Shown here piece by piece: positions 22,836 to 34,089 of a stretch of DNA of 64,000 nucleotides (the stretch's first letter is position 1; each line of letters opens with the position of its first letter). Made by a program: the position numbers and the translations under genes. The notes under the pieces are model-generated. The model was not told the DNA's origin and made no database searches. It was given only the letters and a program-made list of their open reading frames with translations. Source of the DNA: Rhizomys pruinosus (lineage: Eukaryota; Chordata; Mammalia; Rodentia; Spalacidae); assembly GCA_009823505.1 (NCBI GenBank), contig VZQC01012293.1, positions 443,100 through 507,099 on the forward strand, in the 5' to 3' direction.

Positions 22836-24825
22836 GGGATGTGTGGATGAAACTGATCAATGAATACCAAGTTGGTTACATACAGCATGATTCTTTGGTA
22901 TAGATTTTACAGTAGGATCAATATAGATGTGAGATTGCATGCATTTCAAAAGCTCAAAGAAAGAAAGAACTGTGTAATTTTGTCAGAATTGTCGAATTTT
23001 TTAACCACAAGAAATATTATTACATGTTTAATGACCTAGACATGTTCAGTCAGTTTTAAGTTTTTAAACAATGTATATAAGCATGAAACATCATCTGACC
23101 CTATATATGACATATACAACTTTATATTTGTATATGTCAGCCACACAATAAGTAAAAAAGGAAATAAATGAAGTAGTAAAAAAAGGGTGATTCTGACCTA
23201 GTGCTTAGTTCCATATGAGGAAAAATAAAATATATCAAGATAACATCTGGTTAGTTACATAAGCAAATGTCCAGATTAATTTTTAATGTGGCAGAATATA
23301 CATAACATAAAAATATCATCTTGCCCATTTTTAACTGTACAATCCAATGATATATGTGCTGTCTCATTGTTATGTAACTCCAGCCGTCATCCACGTCCAC
23401 AGACGCCCTCCCAGCTGGAACTCTGTACCCATTTAAACACTCACATTCCATTTCCCTCTCTTTCAGCTCATGATCCAGTTTAAATTTTATTTTATAGTAA
23501 GGGTTAAAGGAACACATAGTTATGGGAACATTTGTAAAGCATCTACTCCACGTTTTCTCTTGCTTTTTTCTTTCCTTTTAAAACATAATTTTTCATAGTA
23601 GAAAAATTATATAGACTCAATAGATTTCCATTCTTATTTTATCAGGCTAGTAAGCTGCCTAGATATGTACAATTCTTGCTGGGCCTTTTCTTCCTACCTA
23701 GGCAACTTATTTATCCCCAAGAGTCAGGGAATTCGGGCCTACTCTGTGACCTCTGCTGCCTGCACACACATTCTTCTGGAATTTTTAAGACCCTAGCTTC
23801 CTGTAGATACTTACTTTGGTGTTGCCGTTATAGTTGAGTCTGTAATCCAGTTAGGTCAGCAAGGGACCTGAGGTTCTCCTAAGGGCGTTTAACCCTGAGG
23901 AGATAAGATCAACTGTGGTGAAGAGGTCTTAGCCTGTGCTGCAGGCTCGATGGACTCTGCTTGACTTATGCAGGTAGCCTGGGCCTTCTGTGTCTTGGGA
24001 TCCTACTTGTAGAGGAGATTCACGTTCTCCATGGTGATAATAATGTATTTAATGTTTCCTCTCAGATGTCTGGTGAAGACTGAAAATTCACTAGGGTGAA
24101 AGGAGACTCTTAATTCTTTTTCTTAGGAACTGTGTTGTTTGGATGAATCCTTTTCTTTAGACTGTTAACATTCTTCTGCTTATTTATGAGAGAGACCACA
24201 AGGTCTTCCATTTCTTTCTTTCCCTGTTCATCAGAAAAAATTCTCCTGACTGTACTGCTGATAACATTTTGTCATGTGCATTGCATCCAACTTTGCTCTG
24301 ACCTCACAGCACCATCCTGGATCGGGCTCTGACGAGGACCTTGGAAACGTAGCCCCTGTCTGCCTGCCTCCATGCTTATCATTTCTCTGACCCATCCCCA
24401 AGAATAATAAGAATGCTTTAATGGTAACTCCTCCATCAGCCATGGTTCCGAGCACATTGACACCTGAATTCATACACTGTCAATAGTGAGATCCTCTACT
24501 TCAAACTAATCTATATCTTCCCATTGTTAAGGATAAAAAAAATAAGAATTTCCATTCTTGCTTTGCAAGATTCCAAACCAGCTGACTTCTCCGCTCCAGT
24601 CTTCCTCTGTCCAAGCTTTCCTGTGACTGCTCAGAGAGAGTCCACTCCTTTTCATTTCCTCCTATGTGTTCACAGTTCTTTGCAGCTTCTCTTCCATCTC
24701 TTTTGTCTCTCAATTCTTTGCCTGGCTAGGTGACTTCCATGTATCACGGAGTAACTCCCTGTCCTCTGTTCTACTCCGGGGCTGGGAATCCTCAGTCTCA
24801 GAACCCAGCAGTGTTCATCTCACTT
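22836..24825. other. Duplicate of unique sequence 15951-17937
   Basis: Includes the second copies of the hairpin (about 23107-23138) and of the ancient repeat (about 23275-23470). No gene recognised. Confidence 0.6.
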
Positions 24826-24923
24826 TCTACTGGGTTGTAAATTCCCTGAGGGTAGAGACCATGTCTCATCCTTGTTTTTGCCAGCAGGTAGCAGAATGCC
24901 TGGACCCCTCCAATCTTCAGTAG
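24826..24923 (+). mobile_element. L2 3' end relic, duplicate
   Basis: Same sequence as 17938-18030, with no difference that I noticed. Confidence 0.5.
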
Positions 24924-24951
24924 CTGTGCTAGAGAGCGTCACACAGACGTT

Positions 24952-25140
24952 AAAAAACAGAACGAGAGATTTTTTTTTTTTTTGTATTTTTGACACAGGG
25001 TCTTCCTTGTAGGTCCCCGCTGGCCTGGGAACTCTCTTATGTTGACCAGGCTGGCCTTGCACTCTACAGACGAGTGCTGCCTCTGCTAGTATTAAAGGCG
25101 TGTGCCACCATGCCAGACCTATAAAAACAGAACAGAGATT
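24952..25140 (-). mobile_element. B1 SINE, duplicate, indel-rich
   Basis: Same insertion as 18060-18245. The body and left flank carry extra and missing single bases (TTAAAAAACAGAACGAG for the left direct repeat, CCTTGTAGGTCCCCGCTGG inside), while the right repeat is intact. Confidence 0.85.
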
Positions 25141-25219
25141 TTTGAGTCCATGAGGTTGTTGGAGGTTTAAGGCCTGTGGAAACCCATTTGCTATAATAAT
25201 GAATCAGTGTCCTGATCAA

Positions 25220-25440
25220 GTTGTTTTGTTTTATTTATTGATTTTGTTGTTTCTTTGTTTGAGATAGGGTCAAATATAACTCAGCCTGACCTTAAACTTA
25301 ATGTGTAGCCTAGAATGACCTCGAACTCCTGATCCTCCTGTACTACCAAGCCCAGTTTATGGGGCACTTGGGATTTAACCTAGGGTATTGTGCAAGCCAG
25401 ACAAGAACTTTACAACTGAGCTATGTCCCTAATCTCTCCA
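25220..25440 (-). mobile_element. B4 SINE, duplicate
   Basis: Same as 18330-18545, nearly identical apart from small T-run differences at its left end. Confidence 0.8.
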
Positions 25441-25714
25441 GGACAAATGTTGGAGAACAATTCTCTTACACAGTTCATCATTTCCAACAGTTTAAATCTT
25501 CCATCATTCCCTTTCCTTGAACAAACATTGATCTCCTTTTTTCCAGATGTGTGCTTGGCTCAGGAATATCTCATGCCACAATTAGGTTAGATCTGACAAT
25601 AGTCACATCTTCATACTCCCACTGGTGATGCTGTTAGTGTGACCAGGTGTCACTCACCCTTGGGAGGCTCCTGGAGTCTACCCTACCTGGGTGAGCAGGC
25701 TGCCATCCCTCTGC

Positions 25715-25999
25715 AAAATACCTAGGAACAAACCTAACCAAAGGCATCAAAGATCTCTACAACAACAATTTTAAACCCTTAAAGAAAGAAATTGAAGAAG
25801 ACATCAGAAGATGGAAAAACCTCTCATGCTCATGGATTGGGAAAATTAATATAGTTAAAATGTCCATTCTACCCAAACTCTTGTATAGATTTAATGCAAT
25901 CCCAATTAAAATCCCCAAGAGTTTCTTCACAGGCTTGGAAAAAAAAAAGTCCTTAATTTCATTTGGAAAAACAAAAGACCCCAAATAGCCAAAACATTT
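25715..25999 (+). mobile_element. L1 ORF2 fragment (RT thumb region)
   Basis: Starts AAAATACCTAGGAACAAACC and encodes the ORF2 stretch including [17 protein letters not shown]. It corresponds to 14203-14475 of the L1 in copy 1, but differs enough to be another element. It stops abruptly at AAATAGCCAAAACA, so both ends are truncated. Confidence 0.85.
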
Positions 26000-26443
26000 G
26001 GCCATGATGTTTGGACTCAGGATCTGCTTTTCAGGCTTTTTAATTGTTAGGATATGAGTTTCCACTTAGCTAGCTGCTAGAAAGGAAGAGGAAATTTTAT
26101 TATTGAGCATTAATTCATAACAATAGTGGACTTGTCCTTTGGCTGCAGGTGACTCTACTCTGTTAATCAAAACCAAGATCTAAGGTTTTATGGCTATTTA
26201 ACAATATTACATATAACTTCATGCCCTGTGGGATGATCCAGTTTGAATTAGGGGCTAATTCTCAGTTAGCATCCCTCGGGGCACAATGTGGGAGTCATGG
26301 GATTCCTCTGACCCCATCCCAAGAGGGAGCAATATGGTTCAGGCACATGATACTAGGCAGAACAGCAGTATACAGTGGTGTGAGACTTGGATCTATGATT
26401 GGCTCTGGGAGATGACATCATTTTGCTTATAAAAGTGACTTGC
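26000..26443. other. No recognised feature
   Basis: Unique sequence after the truncated L1; nothing recognised. Confidence 0.4.
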
Positions 26444-26598
26444 TGACTGGGTGTGGTGGTATACACCTTTAATCCTAGCACTTGGGAGGCAGAAGCAGGC
26501 AGATCTTTGTGAATTCAAGGCCACCCTGGTCTACATAGTGAGTTCCAGGACAGCTGGAGCTACAGGGAGTCCCTGTCTCAAAAAGACCAAAATAAAAT
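26444..26598 (+). mobile_element. B1 SINE
   Basis: GACTGGGTGTGGTGGTATAC through GTCCCTGTCTCAAAAAGACC, with an A-rich end. Complete, no B2 head, no clear target-site duplication. Confidence 0.92.
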
Positions 26599-29065
26599 CA
26601 AATTCTCCATTACCATCATTATGCAGAATTCCTGGTCCCTTATTTTGCACATATACAGGCCAAAGCAGGGCTGGATTTTGAGTGTTGGTGGCTAGTGTGT
26701 TGGACGAGAGTCTTATCAGACCACCAACCTGGTAAGCTAGCATAGGGTTGGACGGGGACCAGTCAGGTCACTAACCTGTGGTGTGAATTGTGTGTGGGTA
26801 TAGGCTGAAGTTAGGCCATCAGCCATCAGCCTGAAATTCCTCTTTGGGCAGATGGGGAAGCACAACCAAATGGAGAGAGTTGGAAGTACCTCTCAGTTTG
26901 GGTTATGAAAGTGACCAGCTGATCTCTGCCCTGAAGGGTCAGTTCCCCACAGTGACTGCAGATGGCCACTGTGTTCCCCTTCCCTTAGTAGGACTGCACT
27001 GTACCTGCTTGTAATAAGAGAAGCTTCCTACAATGCCCAATATGTGGAGATATTTTTCAGGCTTTAAAGGAAATATATTGACTATTTATCTTTTGGTTAT
27101 ACTTTCTTTTTCAGTGCTTAAGTCCACACAATCAACCCAGATTAACCAAACTTTGTTTTCTCAAGGTCATTTGAGGTTCTGGTCTTCAGGGGGCACTTGG
27201 GTTTTCTGGGGGGGGCACCTGGCTCCTTCTGGCCATTTTTAACCAGTTCCATCCATCTACTGAGGACTGAGGACAAGGTCAGGTCTTGCTAGACTGGGCT
27301 TCCCTTTGAAGAGACTTTCCTCTATATCGAGCTTCCTCTTTATAGACTGGACACTGGCTAGGGTTCTGTTGGTGGATCTCCAAGACCTCCCTGCATAGGA
27401 AGCCTGGTGACTCACAGTTACAGAACATGCCCCTGTACAAAATTCCCTGGGACCAATTGACCACAGAGGGTAAGGAACAAAATTGGTCCTTAAGTCCCTT
27501 GCCCAAATTGGTATGGGCCTTAAGTATGGGCATTAGGCATCCAAACAAAGATAAGTTTCACCATTCTGGAACATTTAATTACTGTATCATATTTAGATAA
27601 AGCTTTAAGAAAAGCCTAAGAAGCCTTGCATAAACATTGACTGAAAGAAATTTAACACCATAGGATAAGCAGGGAAAGCAGATAAGAGAAATTTAGACAA
27701 TTTTAGGCATATCTTAAATATAAATGATTTACTACAAACGTAAGTAGTCTCTTTACTTCCCCAGACCCCATATCCTGGTTTGAAGTTTACCAATAACAGG
27801 GAACATACCTGTTGACCAGAATTAAGCTGAAAAAATTTACCAAGTGCATCCAAACTGTCTCCTTCTGGGCTGCATCACATTAGTTCAAGGAAGTAAACCT
27901 AGCTTTTCTTGAGTTAGGTTATTTTGAAATGGGCAGAACAGATATCAAAAGTAACACTTGCATAATAGACAGAGACAAAAGATATCTTTCAGCAGTCAGA
28001 GGTAACCCATTATTTGTCTATGCCCCTTTAATCCGAATGTACAACTGGAAGTCCAGTACAAGCCAGGAGTGGACCAAGAACCAACCACAACCCTGTATGG
28101 TTAGAATCCCATTTAGACCATTGGTAAACTGGCTTTAATGTTTATACCATTCCACTCTAGAAACATTTAATCACTTCAATCCAGTATAAGTATCTTATTT
28201 TCTACTAAACTTCCCAATATTTATGACCATCCACCCAAATGGGGCGGTTCCCCCAAACACATCGCCACAAAATAAAAATCTTAAAGTGACCCTACAAGTC
28301 CTGGGGCAGGCTCTGGCCAACCAAATCTTTCTAGATATTCAGAAACACACCACATAGGCCTGGCAAGAAGCCTGTCTCTCCACCCCAAAGATGTTCCACC
28401 AAGTAATCAAATATTCCACCAAAGTACAACCCAAAGGCCTTGAATTCTATTTTATCTAGTATTAGCATAGTGACTCCCTCAACTCCTTAATTTCTCTAAT
28501 CATATTAATAATTGTTCTTTTGAGATCCGTATTCTGAGTTATAGCCAATGGATCTTCATTAGAGTGTACATGAATAGGGGTATTAGTGTTTGGTGGAGAT
28601 CCACATGTGTCTTTCCTTGAGCTTTAGGCATTTGAGTAGCTTCTATTGGAAGTGGTTCTAATGTCAAACTTACATTTTATTGAGCTGACACTGATTTTGG
28701 TTATATTTTTCAGGTGTTTGTTGATTTCTTAATTGATCTACAGGTGTGGATACTTTAGGCTACAAAAATCCCAACTCTATCCTAACACTGTACAGGCCAA
28801 TACCCCTCACCCAACCAGCAAACAGTTAACCCAATGGACTAAGCCATGCAATACCCAAGCTTGCCTGAACTGCCCCCCAGGTCTGTGTAACCCACACCCT
28901 GAGGGCCCCAGGCACTCCTGGTCCTGTGGGCTGGAAGGTCACGATGATTCCACTGCAATGCAGCTGGAGTCCCCCACATCCAAGTGGGATGAACCCCAAT
29001 CACCCACCACCCATGAGATGTACTCATGGAACCACTGTACACCACCCTTAATCTACCAACCGGTC
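26599..29065. other. Unrecognised 2.5-kb tract
   Basis: I cannot assign this. It is rich in CCAA and AACC strings, has no intact ORF over about 142 codons and contains no SINE. It could be degraded endogenous retroviral interior, but I saw no protease, RT or envelope motif in any frame, so that is only a guess. Confidence 0.3.
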
Positions 29066-29143
29066 GCCACAGTCTATACCTGGGTTCGGTTGCCACAGTC
29101 TATACCTGGGTTCGGTTGCCACAGTCTATACCTGGGTTCAGTA
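29066..29143. repeat. 26-bp tandem repeat, three copies
   Basis: A 26-bp unit beginning GCCACAGTCTATACCTGGG is repeated at 29066, 29092 and 29118. The first two are identical and the third differs only at its end. Confidence 0.9.
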
Positions 29144-29379
29144 GGAGAAAGGCTCAGCTGACACTGTTGTCTCCTGATGCCCTCAGGCTATGTCTATAGT
29201 GCCAAATTGTAGTCCCTAAGGACCCAAATGCCCTCAGACCACCACTGATGCTTCCCAATGCTCTTGGGGTCCCTAAGTCCCTCTCCCTGACTTTGCCCTT
29301 AGCTGCTCATAACGCACCTGCTGCCTTGGGAGCCACTATCTTGAGAAAGCTCCCCCCAACACTATTAGCAACTATTGCT
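29144..29379. other. No recognised feature
   Basis: Unique-looking sequence; nothing recognised. Confidence 0.4.
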
Positions 29380-29610
29380 TTTCTGTGTTAGTTTTTCACT
29401 ACTTGTATAGTTTTGCTTTTTCTATAACACCTTGTATTTGCAACCACACACTATCCAGCCAGTGTAGACTGGTTCCTTTCACTAATATGCATTTAAATTC
29501 CTCCATGTCTTATCAGTTCTGCCTAGCACTGAGAAGCATTCCTTTGTCTGGATGTACCACAGTTCACTATCTATTCACCTACTGAGTAGCACCTTGATTG
29601 CCTCTGAATA
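29380..29610 (-). mobile_element. Antisense L1 3' fragment, old
   Basis: GTCTGGATGTACCACAGTTC, then CTATTCACCTACTGAGTAGC and CCTTGATTGCCTC are the complement of the ORF2-terminal L1 region. Diverged. Confidence 0.6.
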
Positions 29611-29637
29611 CTGTCAGCTGACTGAATAGTCCACTGT

Positions 29638-29777
29638 TGTGCTGGATAGCTTTAGTGTCAACTTGACACACCTGGGTTGAGGGAGCCTCAATTGGGGAAT
29701 TGGCTCCATTGGACTGGCCTGTGGCCAAGTCTGTGGAGTATTGTCTTGATTGTTGAGCAATGTGGGAGGGCCCAGCC
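29638..29777 (+). mobile_element. MaLR-like LTR, left part before insertion
   Basis: Begins TGTGCTGGATAGCTTTAGTG, the family 5' end, and runs to GGGAGGGCCCAGCC. It resumes at 30232 after the solo LTR, and the family order (GGCCCAGCC directly followed by CACTATGG) is restored when the insertion and one target copy are removed. Confidence 0.75.
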
Positions 29778-30231
29778 TGTTGGTATAAGCAGCCAAAAGA
29801 AAAACGGGCCTACTGAAAGGACGCAGGCCTGGCCTCGAGTTTCAGACTGTCCCCCCGCCCTTCGAGTAGAAGGTGGAATCTCAAAAATGCCTCCGTGATA
29901 TCGTATGCTAATAAGGTGTGCTTGGTAGGTAGTTAGCTATAGGTTCTAATAAACCTCTCCATCTCGACCTTGTATTTACCCACCAATCGTATGATGTAGA
30001 CATCCCCTCATACGAAATCCCCCCCAACCTATAAAATGTGTATACACCCCCAATAAAGTTGAGATCCTGCTTGACTCGACTCCCTGCCGCGGTTGTTTTC
30101 GGTTCGGCAGCGCGCCCACTCTCTCCAGTCCCACTTCGCCGCGGGCCAGCGGGGTGAAGCTTTTCGGCGGAGGGGAAACCGGGAAAGGTGGTATACACTC
30201 TCTGCCTCCTCCTGCGACCCCCCGCACAGCC
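29773..30231 (+). mobile_element. Solo ERV LTR, 449 bp, with 5-bp TSD
   Basis: LTR body 29778-30226 starts TGTTGGTATAAG and ends CCCCCCGCA, so it has TG...CA termini. CAGCC flanks it at 29773-29777 and 30227-30231. TATAAAA is at 30030-30036 and AATAAA at 30052-30057, a compact U3-R layout. Downstream sequence to 30190 is rich in CpG (CTGCCGCGG, CGGCAGCGCGCCC, CGCCGCGGGCC), unlike the rest of the window. No internal retroviral sequence remains. Class II (ERVK) is plausible but not shown; five-base duplication does not settle it. Confidence 0.88.
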
Positions 30232-30500
30232 CACTATGGATGGTGCCACCTCTGGGCAGGTTGTTGTGTACGGTATAAGAAAGCAGGCTGGGCATGGGTG
30301 AGAGAGCAAGTCAGTATGCAGCATTCCTCCATGGCCTGTGCTTCAGCTCCTGCCTCCAGGTTCCTGCCCTGAGTTCCTGCCTTGGGCTACCTGAGTGATG
30401 AACTGTGACCCAGGAAATGTGAGCTGAATAAACCTTTTCCTCCCCAAGTTGGTGTCGGTCAGAGTGTTTTGTCACAGCAATGGAAGAGAAACTAGAACAA
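30232..30500 (+). mobile_element. MaLR-like LTR, right part after insertion
   Basis: CACTATGGATGGTGCCACC through the poly(A) signal in GAGCTGAATAAACC and the 3' end GTGTTTTGTCACAGCAATGG. Together with 29638-29777 it gives a nearly full LTR of this family. Confidence 0.75.
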
Positions 30501-30523
30501 CTGTACACACACTACATTTTCTT

Positions 30524-30720
30524 TACTCTTTTATCTGCCAATGGATACTTCAGTTCATTCCACATCTTGCCTATTATGAATCATGCTGCAGTAAACCTGG
30601 GAGTACAGGTACTTCTTCTATTCTTTTGACAAGAGTTATACTTTATCCAAGTGTCCTGCTCTCAAATCTGTCTTCTAAAATAGCTCTACCACAGAACTTC
30701 ATGCAATGATAAAATTCCCA
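30524..30720 (-). mobile_element. Antisense L1 3' fragment
   Basis: CAATGGATACTTCAGTTCAT, then CTATTATGAATCATGCTGCA and GTAAACCTGGGAGTACAGG are the complement of the ORF2 end of L1. Confidence 0.65.
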
Positions 30721-30956
30721 TCAGTTATGCTATAGAATTATGGCAGCTACTAGCTCCAGGCAGCTGTTAGGAGTTGGAATGTGGGTAGTGTGGTCGATGC
30801 ACTAATTTTTAAATTGTATTTAACTTACTTGTAATTGAGTTCTGTTACATTTTAAAGAGCTGTGTCTGGCTGGAGCCTTCTGATTAGACAGAACAGCCAA
30901 TGAGCATGGTGGCTGGTTGGGCTTGTAATGGGCTGTCTTCAAAAACAAATGAGTAA
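30721..30956. other. Short unique spacer
   Basis: Nothing recognised. Confidence 0.4.
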
Positions 30957-31193
30957 GGGGCCAGAGAGATGGCTCAGCAGTTAAGAGCCCTGGCCACTCC
31001 TCCAGAGGACCCGGGTTCAATTCTGAACACCCACATGGTGGTGGCTAAAGCCATCCATAGCTCCAGTTCCAGGGGATCCAATACCTTCTTTGTGGCCTCT
31101 GAGAGCTCTGCAAGACATGAACTTAAATACATGCAGGTGAAACATTCTTACACATAAAAATAATAAATAAATAATAAATAAATAAATAAACAA
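30957..31193 (+). mobile_element. B2 SINE
   Basis: GGGGCCAGAGAGATGGCTCA head, B-box-like GGGTTCAATTC, one internal CTCCAGTTCCAGGGG unit, and a TAAA-rich tail at 31157-31190. Confidence 0.92.
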
Positions 31194-31454
31194 ACCACCA
31201 CTACTGCCACTACCAGAAACTAAAGGAGCTGCAGCCAATGCTGTGCAGGTGGTTAGCACAGTGCATCTTTTCATGTTGGAAGGGCCAAGCCCAGCTCCAT
31301 CCAACATCTGCTGTTGTTTCCCTTCCTGCAGCTGGGACTGCGGCCCTGTGTGCCCCTTTTACAGGCCGGATGGTGAGCATTGCTTCCTTTTCCTATTCAT
31401 CTGTGGATGTTCTCAGTGGTTCTATTCCCAAGAGTCCACAAAAACATATAGCGA
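31194..31454. other. Short unique spacer
   Basis: Nothing recognised. Confidence 0.4.
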
Positions 31455-31700
31455 TCATATTAGTTAGTCTTCTGTTGCTATGATAAAACCATATGACCAA
31501 GGCAATGTGTAGAAGCAAGAGTTCCTTGGGTTGGTTTATGGTTCCAGAGGGATGAGTCCATCATGGTGGGGAGGCCTGGTGGACAGGCAGCCAGAGCAGA
31601 AAGCTGAGCACTCTCATCTTCAGTGGCCAACAGGAAGCAGAGAGAGAGAGAGAAAGAGAGAGAAACTGGAAGTGGGTCAGGCTATGAACTCTGCCACATT
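31455..31700 (-). mobile_element. MaLR-like LTR 3' part
   Basis: CTTCTGTTGCTATGATAAAA, GGATGAGTCCATCATGGTGG and CCAACAGGAAGCAGAGAGAG are the reverse of the 19360-19735 family 3' half. A GA-rich patch lies at 31638-31665. Confidence 0.7.
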
Positions 31701-31791
31701 AAATTACATGTGTATAAGGTGCATAAGAAACACATACAAATTTCATACTTACACTTGGGTCATATCAATATACATATACACATAGGCATGG

Positions 31792-31793
<2 letters not shown>

Positions 31794-31833
<40 letters not shown>

Positions 31834-31842
31834 CACACACAC
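31794..31842. repeat. (CA)n microsatellite
   Basis: About 19 CA units, one A interruption, then five more. Confidence 0.97.
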
Positions 31843-32387
31843 TTTGTAAGCTCATTATTCATATGCTAGTGTTCCCAAATCTGATAAGTTCTGAATCTGA
31901 AACATCCATTTCAAATAAAGGGTACTGAACCATCTGAAAGAAAGAATGGATGCATGCAGATGCATATCAGAAGCATCCCAGGAATGCTTCAGGGGGAGGG
32001 TGTGTCAGCGGGCACAGGTCGGGGGTGCTGACGAGAGGAGGAAGATTTCTGGTGTGGTCCACAAAATATAGCCAGCAGATTTCTTGACTCAGAGTTCAGA
32101 AGACAGAATAGGATTGACTGAAATCTGACAACAGAAAAAAGCCTTGCAAATACACTGCTGTGGAGTCAGGTACAAAAAGCATGTTCCGCATCATCAGCAG
32201 CAGTATGAATCCCCTGGCCCGAGTCTAGGCTGGATGCCAGCTGAAACAGCATCGCTGGCACCGTGGCTCATGCCTATATAAAACACCTATGTGTTTTTCT
32301 GCATTCTCAAAGAAATCAGTGATAATGTGCCAGTCACCCAGTAGACAGGGCTATTTGCAAAACATCTCAAAAGTCTTCTACAGTAAG
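31843..32387. other. No recognised feature
   Basis: Unique sequence; nothing recognised. Confidence 0.4.
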
Positions 32388-32555
32388 CTTTTTGGTTGGT
32401 TGGTTATGTTCTGTTTTCCTAAGCAGGTTCTTTTTCTGTACCTCTGGCTTGCCTGGATTCAAACTATCTAGCTTCAAACTCATGGCAATCTTTCTGCTAT
32501 GGCAAGCCTTCTGAATTCTGGGATTACAGGAGTGAGTCACTATACCTAGGTTAAA
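32388..32555 (-). mobile_element. Old B1-like SINE
   Basis: GAATTCTGGGATTACAGGAG and AGTGAGTCACTATACCTAGG match the reversed 5' half of a 7SL-derived SINE; the rest is strongly diverged. Confidence 0.5.
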
Positions 32556-33821
32556 GCAAGTATTGATAGCAATTTATCATGAAACATACATTCATATTTA
32601 CATGCAGATGGGAAGTATTTATCTTTAAGACCCAACACTATGCCTGGCTTTTATTTACTTTGAGTCTTTGAAGGTGTTCTTTGCAGTCTTTAGGTTATAG
32701 TTTGGGGGGTTACCCTTTAGTACTATCTGGAGTACCCTTCTCCAAGCCATGGTGTGTGTAACTGAAAGACAGGTAATTAAGGAATATAATGGTACTGTGA
32801 AGTAATTCTAAAGGATTTCAAGGATGGTAGAATGGTCTGTTTATTTATATATATTTACTTGTAAAGAAGAAGGAAAGATGTATAGAAATCCATCTCTGCC
32901 TTCATATAAGAGTAAAAGAGAAGGAAGATTTCCTATCACTTGGTATCATTCAATATTGTGTACCTATAATGTGATAAGATGATAGATGCTATCTAGATAA
33001 GGGAGGTGAGCTTCATGTGGACAGAAGAGCATCGGTAGTAAGGCACCCTGAAGATCAAAGGGAATGATAGCCAGATAGGGGATTGTGGGCATTGTATACA
33101 GAGAGACCACACCTGTGTTCCATTAAGGTCTGAGGGAATGTGGGAGAGTCCTGGGGAATATAGTAGGGTGGGCCTCAGGGAGCAAGGTTGCAGAGAATCT
33201 AGGAAATTATTGTTATGTGTGGGCATACCTGAGCTTGGGTGTGTGTGGGGCCTAACATTTCACCCAGCATGCTTCAGAGTCACAAGTATCACAGGACCTC
33301 TCTGTTTATACCCTGTGAGTTGGGAAGACATGTGAAGATATGGGAGGTCTAGGTTTGGTTCCCAGGAGGTGATGTCATGCAATGTGGGAGCTGTCTGCCC
33401 TAAACCTATATAAGCTGCTTGCCTGGTAAGAATAGAGGGAATTCCTACAAGTTGTTCCACCTGATGAGATCTCGGGGGTGTTATTGCGTGCTTGTTTGCC
33501 TTAGCCAGATCCATCATGGGGCTGTTAATCTTAATGTTACAGCTGACTTTTCAGTTTATTTGGTCCTGGGAGTCAGCAACTCCCCAGCCAATTGGGTGGT
33601 TTTGAAGGCTAACAGCCTCTAGCCAAGGGGTTGGCTGTGGAGTTACCAACTACGCAGCTGTGGGTTTGACCATGAGGTTGATGGCGTGTTGGCATGTTGG
33701 CTGTACATGACCACCAATGTTGCAGCTGTAGGGCCAGCAGCTCTACACGTGTTTGGCCACTCGAGCATCAGTCTTAAGGTACTCGTGACAGTTACCTTAT
33801 GTGTTTTAAAATGATTTCAGT
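32556..33821. other. No gene seen; one promoter-like cluster
   Basis: TGATGTCATGCAAT at 33370-33383 (CRE/C-EBP-like) lies 24 bases upstream of TATATAA at 33407-33413. This spacing is promoter-like and might mark an unrecognised LTR. No transcript evidence. Confidence 0.3.
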
Positions 33822-34089
33822 AGAGGGGCTGGAGAGATGGCTCAGCCGTTAAGAGCACCGACTGCTCTTGCAGAGGGCCCAGGTTCGCTTCCCAGCACCC
33901 ACATGGCTGCTAAGAACCGTCTTTAAGCCGGGCGTGGTGGCACATGCCTTTAAGCCTAGCACTTGGGAGGCAGAGGCAGTTGGATCTCTGTGAGTTCAAG
34001 GCCAGCCTGGTCTACAGAATGAGTTCCAGGTCAGTTGGGGCTACAGGGAGACCCTGTTTCAAAAAGACAAAAAAAAAAAAGATTTCAGT
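33813..34089 (+). mobile_element. Composite B2-B1 SINE, locus 1
   Basis: A B2 head (33825-33926: GGGGCTGGAGAGATGGCTCA, B-box-like AGGTTCGCTTC, CACCCACATGGC, AAGAACCGTCTTTAA) runs straight into a whole B1 (33927-34066) with an A-run end. GATTTCAGT flanks the entire unit at 33813-33821 and 34081-34089. The pair therefore moved as one retrotransposon. The same junction occurs at 36.1 and 48.9 kb. Confidence 0.93.

Larger units (their letters stand above)
21327..25714 (+). repeat. Segmental duplication, copy 2, indel-rich
   Basis: Copy of 14418-18822. From 21327 to about 23150 and again over the B1 at about 24950-25085 it differs by frequent one- and two-base gains and losses. From about 23150 to 24590 and from 25090 to 25714 it is almost identical to copy 1. 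Its left edge joins L1 ORF1 sequence and its right edge joins L1 ORF2 sequence (25715). Confidence 0.95.

Noticed and set aside
30093..30230. CpG-rich stretch as a CpG-island promoter of a host gene
   Set aside because: It lies wholly inside the solo LTR, and its borders match the LTR ends.
33813..34089. Independent B1 insertion next to a B2 fragment
   Set aside because: The direct repeats bracket the pair, and the same junction occurs at two other loci.
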